Shown: piece after piece, positions 1-5,342 of the stretch | Numbering within the stretch: position 1 is the first letter of the stretch | Layout: the number at the start of each line of letters is the position of its first letter | DNA from: Planctomycetota bacterium | GTDB lineage: Bacteria > Planctomycetota > PUPC01 > JACPCR01 | DNA length: 5,342 nucleotides | Direction: 5' to 3' | NCBI GenBank assembly: GCA_030740295.1 | Contig: JASLXP010000911.1 | Location: 1-5,342 of the forward strand | Program-made: the position numbers and the translations under genes | Notes under the pieces: model-generated | Database searches by the model: none | Seen by the model: only the letters and a program-made list of their open reading frames with translations | What the model was told of the DNA's origin: nothing

Positions 1-166
1 CGAACAGAGGACGAAAAGTCTGACTCTCGGCTAACCGGTCCGGAAGCCAGTCGTTGCTGGGAATGTGCCCTGAAAACAAACAGACGTTTTGAGGGAAAGG
101 GAGCGTTTTTGCTTGCTTTTCTTTTTAGAGAGGCGTGCCCAGGTTGCGGCCGCAAGGCAGCCTTAG
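1..166. other. Non-coding left margin with T-rich tract
   Basis: No gene could be supported here. No ATG or GTG on the minus strand begins a gene in this stretch, and two of the plus frames stop within the first 35 bases. The third plus frame stays open to 270 but looks like chance. A strongly T-rich tract lies at about 105-126 on the plus strand (A-rich on the minus strand). No GC-rich hairpin directly precedes it, so it does not make a convincing terminator for a gene entering from the left. Confidence 0.5.
131..163 (-). terminator. Imperfect stem-loop just after the lyase stop codon (possible terminator)
   Basis: Plus positions 131-139 and 156-163 are complementary over 8 base pairs (AGGC-TGCC with GGCA-GCCT) with one bulged base at 135. 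The 16-base loop includes the perfect palindrome TTGCGGCCGCAA at 144-155. On the minus strand the stem begins a few bases after the lyase stop codon (167-169), where a terminator would be expected. The sequence after it on that strand is A-rich rather than U-rich, so it is not a classic Rho-independent terminator. It may act as a 3'-end-stabilising hairpin or have no function. Confidence 0.22.
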
Positions 167-3100
167 TCACGGACACATTTCTGCTATCACTTCCCATGTC
201 TCTGTTCTTTCCATGCTGCCAAGCAGCCCGTCCCCGTCCCCTTCGAGGATTTCCTTGCCCCGTAGTTTGAAGGTCGTGCCATCAAGCATGGCCGCACTCC
301 GAGGGCAATCGTGGAAAAGATTCACAGCGGCAATCCGGGCGTCGGAAGAGATTTCATCAATGGATACCTGCTGTTGCCGGTTCTGAAAAACCACAATTGC
401 GTTCTGTTCCTCACATCGAATACGCACCCCCAGGCCGTCCCCGGTTCTCAGTGGCTCGATTGCCGGCAGAGGGCGTTCATTGGGTTGCGGGATGAGGACA
501 GTCATAAAAGTCACTTTATCGACCGGGCCTTCCGTGCTGCGTATCAGACGGTAAGAAGGGACATCCGGCCAAGTCGTTCCCCAATTCTTGAAGCTGTGAC
601 TTACTGGCTCGGAAGCCTGTGAATGAATCGAGAGCGTATTGCGCGCTGCCCGTGATACGAATGCCTCCCCTTCACCGTCGGTCGTAGTCTTGGCGCTCCG
701 CGACAAGTTGAGCGGTCCGAGACAAGTAAAATTAATCTCGGTCTGCTCGGGTTGCTTTGCCCGCACCTCATCGATCAATACAAAGATCCCGGGCCGCAGA
801 AAGAGGATGTGACGAAGAAACAGCTCCGCTTCATCGTAAGCCTGGGATGCGTCTGTCGAGACCCAGTCGATCGAGCCGTCCTGGCCCGGGCAGATGTCAC
901 CGGACATGTGCAGAAAGTGTCTGATGCCGTTCTCGAGGCATTGCCGCTGCGGAGACTGATCTCCCTGCGAAAAGGTGAGCGTGTTGTGACAGAAAGTCGA
1001 ATGGTAGAGACGCGAATTGGGGTCGCCGTAAGCGATCATGCCGGGATCGAGCAGAAGTTCTTCGCCGTTGTAATCGAGGATGATCGAGTTGCGGTCCCGG
1101 TGTCCGTGGCCGGTGATCGTTCGCAGGTTGTTCATCGATAAAAGCGTATCGCCGTGCTTCCAACCAGTGCGCAGGAATGCCATGCCTTGATCGAACATCG
1201 CTTTCGCTGGAGGAAGCTGCGGCTCGGACGCCTCTATCGGATCGCCGAGAATGAGAAGCATCGTCGGGGTTGCCGAAGGATGATCGGAATAACTTTCGTT
1301 GTAGAAAAACTGGGCCACCGGGTCCGACGCGTACCGGGCAAAGAATGCCAGCACCTCGGGAAACACCCAGCTCAAATCACTGCCATCGCTGAGCCCGATG
1401 AAATACGGCTTCTCCCTCCAGGTGGAGCGGACGTGCTGGAAATAATCCATCAGCCCGTTCATGGCATCGGGAATCATGTTGTCCATTGATTTCCCTTCAC
1501 ACGCGGCGATGGGCGGAAGCGCTTCGATGTATTCCCACACGGTACCCATGCCGTAGCCGGGCCCTTCGCCGCAGACGCCTTCGTGATTCCACGGCCGCTT
1601 GCCGAACTCCTTCAGGAATTCCAGAGACCACTCATGAATCTCGGCGTAGACCGGGTCACGTTCCTTGAGGAACGCGGTAGTCATCAGCAGGGGCAGACAG
1701 AACAGCACGCCCTGGTTCATGACCACGAAACCTTCACGCAGGCGGCTGAGCTTGTGGTAGAGCATGTAAACGCCGTGCTCTGCCATAGCATCTTCGACCT
1801 CTTTGCGCTCGGAATCGCTGAAGCAGTGGTAGAGCATGTCGTAGGCGACAGCGATGCCGTACGTGGAATCCGCCACATGAAAGGCATGATCCATAAAACC
1901 GGCCGAGCCTTTAGGATTCCATTCAGTGATGCTGTCCCAGTAGTTGGTGCGGTCGCCGATGTGCGGACGGTCCACCATGCCTCCGTGGTCCCCGCGCCAG
2001 TCGTCGCTGCGTGCCGAACGCAGAACCCAACGCCGGCATGCAAGCGCATATTCTTCTTCGCCGGTGATCAGATGCGTAAGAGCCACTTCCGGTCCGAACA
2101 CTCTCATGCCCGAACCTCGAAGCCCCTTCGGATGCCCGATACCGCCGCCCCAGCCAGTTCCGTAGTAATTTTGATCGACCAGCTCCGAAGAAATCGCGTG
2201 GTCGGCCTTTGCACGGATTTTCTCAAAGATCGGCCGGCCGATTCCTTCCTGGGCCCGCTTGCGAAGGTCTGGTAATTCTTCACGTCGAACGTAGAAGCCA
2301 AAGGGCAAGCCCTCCTTGATCGGATCGCCGATTGGCGCTTGCGGAAGCGGGCCTTCTTCGAACGGTAACTGCCGGACTTCCCGCACCATTGTTTCTACTT
2401 CATCGGTGGAAGGCTTTACCGAAGAGACCAGCCGGACGGTCACCTGCTCTGTTGGCTCATCATCCAACGCGGTTGTCTCTCGCAATAGGACCCAGAAGAG
2501 TGATACCTCTACATTGCGCTCGTCAAAGGCTCGTTCTTCCTTTTCCCTGATAGTGATTCGTAGAGCGTCGAGATGAGAAGCCGCGGTGAGGTCAGCACCG
2601 AATGTTCGCCAGCCTGCTGATTTGTGCAGGTCCGCTTCTTCACCACGGCAGACTTGAATCTCTTGCCCGCCGTCGACCAGTGCAGTGATCTCTAATGTGC
2701 TCTGCCTGTCCCAACTCAGTTTCGTCAGGACCTGTCCGAACTTTCTGACATCCAGATTGAACCGGCGTTCGACTGTCAGATACCCCGGCTCCACCGATTG
2801 CGGAAAGCCGCATCGAATCCACGCGCTCGGGCTGGTTACCCAGGGATCGCCTGCCGGCGTGTGGGACAATTCCGGCACAGGCTGCCAGAGATGCATCCCT
2901 GTAGCGTGGTGACACCACGGCATCTCGATCACCGTATCGCTCTCGTTCACTTTCCACAGCGGCTCATCTTCGAGTGCTACAGGCTCACCGACTTCGAGCG
3001 TGGTGGGCCACCAGCCCGGCTCAAGACAGGAGAGCTTGATAGCACGAACATCTGTCCAGTCCTCTGACTTCGTTCCTAAAGGAATCCGATTCATCCAGCG

Positions 3101-3304
3101 CACAAGATCGTTTTCGCCAATCCAATCAACAAAGAAATCCGTGCCTCCAAGCTTCTGCTGTTCGGGCCCGAAGATTTCAATGCCAACATACGCGCCCGTT
3201 CGCCGTGTGCTTTTCAGGGGCAGGCAGAATGTCTCCGCTTTGCTCCAGTCCGGAGAGCCTGGTTCAAGAACGAGGGGGGTGGATTCAACGTGCCAGTTCT
3301 TCAT
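167..3304 (-). CDS. Heparinase II/III-like polysaccharide lyase, large multidomain
   Basis: This 1045-residue protein most resembles heparinase II/III and alginate-lyase-type enzymes, which cleave uronate-containing glycans by beta-elimination. Residues about 10-115 and 120-280 look like two beta-rich, carbohydrate-binding-like modules. An alpha-helical toroid spans about 340-690 (MNQG at 529-532, GPGY at 581-584). A beta-sandwich follows from about 700, with GHGHRDRNS (732-740), LLLDPG (750-755) and HNT (773-775). By comparison with Pedobacter heparinase II, H733 would be catalytic, H735, D753 and H773 would bind zinc, and Y584 would be the toroid tyrosine. No signal peptide is visible and there are 17 cysteines, which suggests a cytoplasmic enzyme acting on imported oligosaccharides. 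The start is the first ATG; no good Shine-Dalgarno precedes it and the frame stays open upstream, so the N-terminus is uncertain. It diverges from a sugar-type transporter gene. The family is fairly sure; the substrate and activity are not. Confidence 0.88.
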   Translation of the reverse strand: MKNWHVESTPLVLEPGSPDWSKAETFCLPLKSTRRTGAYVGIEIFGPEQQKLGGTDFFVDWIGENDLVRWMNRIPLGTKSEDWTDVRAIKLSCLEPGWWPTTLEVGEPVALEDEPLWKVNESDTVIEMPWCHHATGMHLWQPVPELSHTPAGDPWVTSPSAWIRCGFPQSVEPGYLTVERRFNLDVRKFGQVLTKLSWDRQSTLEITALVDGGQEIQVCRGEEADLHKSAGWRTFGADLTAASHLDALRITIREKEERAFDERNVEVSLFWVLLRETTALDDEPTEQVTVRLVSSVKPSTDEVETMVREVRQLPFEEGPLPQAPIGDPIKEGLPFGFYVRREELPDLRKRAQEGIGRPIFEKIRAKADHAISSELVDQNYYGTGWGGGIGHPKGLRGSGMRVFGPEVALTHLITGEEEYALACRRWVLRSARSDDWRGDHGGMVDRPHIGDRTNYWDSITEWNPKGSAGFMDHAFHVADSTYGIAVAYDMLYHCFSDSERKEVEDAMAEHGVYMLYHKLSRLREGFVVMNQGVLFCLPLLMTTAFLKERDPVYAEIHEWSLEFLKEFGKRPWNHEGVCGEGPGYGMGTVWEYIEALPPIAACEGKSMDNMIPDAMNGLMDYFQHVRSTWREKPYFIGLSDGSDLSWVFPEVLAFFARYASDPVAQFFYNESYSDHPSATPTMLLILGDPIEASEPQLPPAKAMFDQGMAFLRTGWKHGDTLLSMNNLRTITGHGHRDRNSIILDYNGEELLLDPGMIAYGDPNSRLYHSTFCHNTLTFSQGDQSPQRQCLENGIRHFLHMSGDICPGQDGSIDWVSTDASQAYDEAELFLRHILFLRPGIFVLIDEVRAKQPEQTEINFTCLGPLNLSRSAKTTTDGEGEAFVSRAARNTLSIHSQASEPVSHSFKNWGTTWPDVPSYRLIRSTEGPVDKVTFMTVLIPQPNERPLPAIEPLRTGDGLGVRIRCEEQNAIVVFQNRQQQVSIDEISSDARIAAVNLFHDCPRSAAMLDGTTFKLRGKEILEGDGDGLLGSMERTETWEVIAEMCP

Positions 3305-3366
3305 GGGGGAGACCAGTCTGGGTGTGGTGCGAAGCCTGTACGGTGCGATCCTGTTCGTAGGACTGA

Positions 3367-3406
3367 TTCGTGACCTGTCCAGCGTTTCAGGCCAGTCACG
3401 AAACGC
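3367..3406. promoter_or_regulatory. Overlapping inverted repeats, possible operator in divergent intergenic region
   Basis: TTCGTGAC at 3367-3374 is matched by its exact reverse complement GTCACGAA at 3395-3402, a perfect 8-base dyad with a 20-base centre. A second dyad overlaps it: GCGTTTC at 3382-3388 and GAAACGC at 3400-3406, with an 11-base loop. As RNA the two stems could not form together. The right arm runs into the palindrome ACGCGT (3403-3408); a central CG dyad like this is common in LacI-family operators. The location between two divergent sugar-related genes suits a shared regulator site. That role is inference. Confidence 0.3.
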
Positions 3407-3418
3407 GTAACACGATTC

Positions 3419-3448
3419 TTGAATATGAAAAGGCCGGAAGCCTATTCT
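3419..3448 (+). promoter_or_regulatory. Weak sigma70-like promoter for the binding-protein gene
   Basis: TTGAAT at 3419-3424 and TATTCT at 3443-3448 form a -35/-10-like pair with an 18-base spacer, each matching four of six consensus bases. A better -10 match, TATAAC (3448-3453), lies a few bases on but at a poor distance from any -35. Read on the other strand, the same AT-rich patch gives TAGAAT, so it could serve the divergent lyase gene instead. The pair lies just downstream of the inverted repeats and about 75 bases before the plus-strand start codon. Confidence 0.2.
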
Positions 3449-3516
3449 ATAACCAACCAGAGCTGAATAGCGAAAACCCGGCGCACAGCCAAAATCGCCC
3501 GCCTTGTGAATCCAAC

Positions 3517-3520
3517 GGAA
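3517..3520 (+). promoter_or_regulatory. Weak ribosome binding site of the binding-protein gene
   Basis: GGAA sits five bases before the ATG at 3526, a short but workable spacing. It is the only purine-rich Shine-Dalgarno-like element near the chosen start. The adjacent in-frame GTG at 3523 is a less likely alternative. The match is weak, so it supports the start only modestly. Confidence 0.3.
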
Positions 3521-3525
3521 AAGTG

Positions 3526-5342
3526 ATGCGAAAGTTCCTCGACAGCGATTTTATCCAGACTTACAGAGGCATCCTGATACCGATTGCCGCCCTGTTACTG
3601 GCGTGGGCTCTGTACCCAAAACCGCAGCGAGAAATCAAAGAGGAAGGCGTTACAGAAATCGTCTACTGGACGCCCGGTTCTACCAGCGATTCGATGAAGC
3701 TGGTGGTAAAGGAATTCGAACGGCGCAATCCGCAATACAAAGTGACGCAGGGCACGGCAACTGTCCGGGATGCAGTGGGCGACCCGACCAGGTTTCTCCT
3801 CGGTGTGGCGGGCGGCGTTCCTCCGGATCTCATTTTCTTCGATCGTTTCGCGGTCGTGGAATGGGCGAGTCGTGGGGCCTTCACCGATCTCACTCCGTTC
3901 ATTGAAAGGGATAAAAGTCATCCGGATGCCATTAAGGAAGAGAATTTCGTAGAGCCGGCCTGGAACGAGCCAATCTACAAAGGCAAAATCTATGCACTCG
4001 CAAACAGCGTTGATACCAGGGCGCTCTTCTACAATTCGGATGAACTCATTCGAGCCGGACTCGTTTACGATGAAAACGACAGCGCGGTCCAGGACGGTCA
4101 GGTAAAAGATGGAGATCCACGCCCACCCGCCACTTGGGAAGAGCTCTGCCTGAAAAGAATTCATGCGATCGCCGAGGTACAGAGCGATGGAAGAGTCACG
4201 CTCAAGGCATGGCCGCGACGTTCGGCAGTAAATGAACGGTTGCCCAGGGACGCGCCATTGGAACTCGCGGCTTACGGCATAAAAGAAGACGATGTGGTCA
4301 CCATCGTTTCGGGGAACAAGGTTTTCAGGGCGAGACTGAAGAAACTGACAAGTCAAAGCGAATTCGAATTGGATCTGCGGAAAGACCTTGCCCCGGGATT
4401 GCAGAAAGTGCCGTCAAGTTTCGTCGGCACACGCGAGATAAAGATCTTCGATCACGAAAGCTATATCGTCCGGCTTACCCGCTATGACCAGGAAACCGGA
4501 GTGATGAAAAAGGTGGGTTTCATTCCGCTTTACGGCAATTCCTGGCTTTATATGTACGGGTGGCTCAATGGCGCGAAGTTTATGAACGATGATGGCACGC
4601 GATGCCTGCTGGACAGCCACGAGATTGTTGAGGCCCTGCAATACATGACAGACATGTACGATGTGCTTGGCGGCAAGCAGGTGGCGGATGTATTCCGGCA
4701 AAGCGCGGAATCCGGCCCGATCAATCCGTTCCTGGCCGGCCAGATAGCCATGGTCATCCATGGCGACTGGTTTCTGCGTACGATTAGTGAATTCAAGCCC
4801 GATCTGAATTTCGGCATCGTCGTATCGCCCATCCCGGAGAAACGAAAAAACGCGGGGTTGCCATCCTACGGCTGGCTGGGCGGATGGGCCTATGCCATTC
4901 CATCCACAGCCAAGGAGAAAGATGGTGGCTGGAAGCTGGCGCGATGGCTGTGCAGTGTCGAAGCAAACAAGATTCGCACAGAATTCGATGCTTCGCTGAG
5001 ACGTGCGAAGGGACAGAAATTCTTTCCCCGCCCGCATCCAGATTACCGTGTCATGAAATGGATGGACGAGGAATACCTGCAGAAGGATCCATCCATTTCC
5101 GACAATCTGAGGAAAGGCTATCGCACAATGGTGAAGCTCCTTCCCACGAGCAAATACCGGCCTGTGACACCTGTTGGCCAAAAACTCTGGACAGAGCATC
5201 GCCGCGCCATGGAAGCGGCAATCAGCCACGACAGATATCCATACGACGCGCTCAACTATGGCAAGCGACAGGTGCAGCTATCGCTCGAACGCTTTCTGAA
5301 TCCTCCTGAGGGACGGCCTGTTCCCTGGAATGCAGTCATTAT
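3526..5342 (+). CDS. Sugar ABC transporter substrate-binding protein (family 1), membrane-anchored, 3' partial
   Basis: The frame is open for 605 codons from ATG 3526 to the window edge. It encodes a family 1 (UgpB/MalE-like) extracellular solute-binding protein, which would hand a sugar or oligosaccharide to an ABC permease. Residues 15-30 are a hydrophobic segment after R2, K3 and R14. No lipobox cysteine is present, so it is a signal anchor or is cleaved near the AWA at 26-28. Family-like stretches are VYW (46-48), an FERRNP segment, AGGVPPDLIFFDR (95-107), EWASRGAF (112-119), GKIYAL (153-158), LFYN (167-170), TWEEL (203-207), VGFIP (330-334), GDW and GGWAYAIP (452-459). About 100 residues are inserted between TWEEL and the segment from Y313. 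With usual lengths of 400-450 residues this one is oversized. The frame is also open upstream to 3367 with GTGs at 3370 and 3523, but ATG 3526 best places the hydrophobic segment near the N-terminus. The ligand is unknown. Confidence 0.88.
   Translation, partial: MRKFLDSDFIQTYRGILIPIAALLLAWALYPKPQREIKEEGVTEIVYWTPGSTSDSMKLVVKEFERRNPQYKVTQGTATVRDAVGDPTRFLLGVAGGVPPDLIFFDRFAVVEWASRGAFTDLTPFIERDKSHPDAIKEENFVEPAWNEPIYKGKIYALANSVDTRALFYNSDELIRAGLVYDENDSAVQDGQVKDGDPRPPATWEELCLKRIHAIAEVQSDGRVTLKAWPRRSAVNERLPRDAPLELAAYGIKEDDVVTIVSGNKVFRARLKKLTSQSEFELDLRKDLAPGLQKVPSSFVGTREIKIFDHESYIVRLTRYDQETGVMKKVGFIPLYGNSWLYMYGWLNGAKFMNDDGTRCLLDSHEIVEALQYMTDMYDVLGGKQVADVFRQSAESGPINPFLAGQIAMVIHGDWFLRTISEFKPDLNFGIVVSPIPEKRKNAGLPSYGWLGGWAYAIPSTAKEKDGGWKLARWLCSVEANKIRTEFDASLRRAKGQKFFPRPHPDYRVMKWMDEEYLQKDPSISDNLRKGYRTMVKLLPTSKYRPVTPVGQKLWTEHRRAMEAAISHDRYPYDALNYGKRQVQLSLERFLNPPEGRPVPWNAVI

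Noticed and set aside
1..270. Plus-strand frame open from the left edge to a TGA at 268-270, containing CWEC and CPGC pairs that resemble a zinc ribbon
   Set aside because: It would overlap the C-terminus of the lyase by about 100 bases. It also crosses a low-complexity T-rich tract, and the rest of the translation has no zinc-ribbon pattern. The cysteine pairs are probably coincidence.
1754..1839. 14-base direct repeat GTGGTAGAGCATGT at 1754-1767 and 1826-1839
   Set aside because: Both copies encode the peptide MLYH in adjacent toroid helices of the lyase. There is no sign of a duplicated element beyond those codons.
2229..2242. Perfect 14-base palindrome ATCGGCCGGCCGAT
   Set aside because: It falls inside the lyase coding sequence and encodes the ordinary peptide IGRPI. 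A short GC-rich palindrome like this is plausible by chance and has no regulatory context.
1583..2275. 230-codon plus-strand open frame inside the lyase
   Set aside because: It is opposite the conserved toroid of the lyase. The translation shows no recognisable domain and is best explained as a shadow frame.
3370..3525. Alternative start of the binding protein at GTG 3370, adding 52 residues
   Set aside because: The added residues are polar and would bury the hydrophobic export segment. They also overlap the inverted repeats and promoter-like pair. ATG 3526 is the simpler start.
3595..4356. 253-codon open frame on the minus strand inside the binding-protein gene
   Set aside because: It lies wholly antisense to a well-supported coding sequence and its translation shows no recognisable family motif. 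Long antisense frames are common in GC-rich genes.
4414..5229. 271-codon open frame on the minus strand inside the binding-protein gene
   Set aside because: It is antisense to conserved binding-protein motifs such as GDW and GGWAYAIP, and its translation is rich in H, R and C without domain structure.

Overview
The window holds two divergently transcribed protein-coding genes and little else. It looks like part of a bacterial carbohydrate-uptake and polysaccharide-breakdown locus. The left gene, on the minus strand, encodes a complete 1045-residue heparinase II/III-like polysaccharide lyase or lyase-like protein. The right gene, on the plus strand, encodes a large sugar-type ABC-transporter solute-binding protein. 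It is still open at the right edge after 605 codons.

Layout: positions 1-166 are a short non-coding left margin with a T-rich tract and an imperfect stem-loop just past the lyase stop codon. Positions 167-3304 (minus) are the lyase. Positions 3305-3525 form the divergent intergenic region, with two overlapping inverted repeats and a weak promoter-like pair. Positions 3526-5342 (plus) are the binding protein, partial at its 3' end. No tRNA, rRNA, CRISPR, insertion sequence or phage gene was seen.

Proposed joint role (inference): the membrane-tethered binding protein captures an oligosaccharide outside the cytoplasmic membrane. Permeases probably encoded beyond the right edge import it. The lyase, which has no visible signal peptide and is rich in cysteine, then cleaves it inside the cell. 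The sugar cannot be named from the sequence. The lyase fold family covers enzymes acting on heparan/heparin, alginate and other uronate-containing glycans.

Organism: moderate-to-high GC coding sequence, a very large multi-domain heparinase-like protein and an oversized non-lipoprotein binding protein suggest a polysaccharide-degrading lineage such as Planctomycetota, Verrucomicrobiota, Lentisphaerota or Armatimonadota. This is an impression from protein style, not a demonstrated assignment. The most unusual features are a roughly 100-residue insertion inside the binding protein, the possible His-to-Gln change in the lyase's toroid motif, and an 82-codon stop-free extension upstream of the lyase's first ATG that contains no standard start codon.
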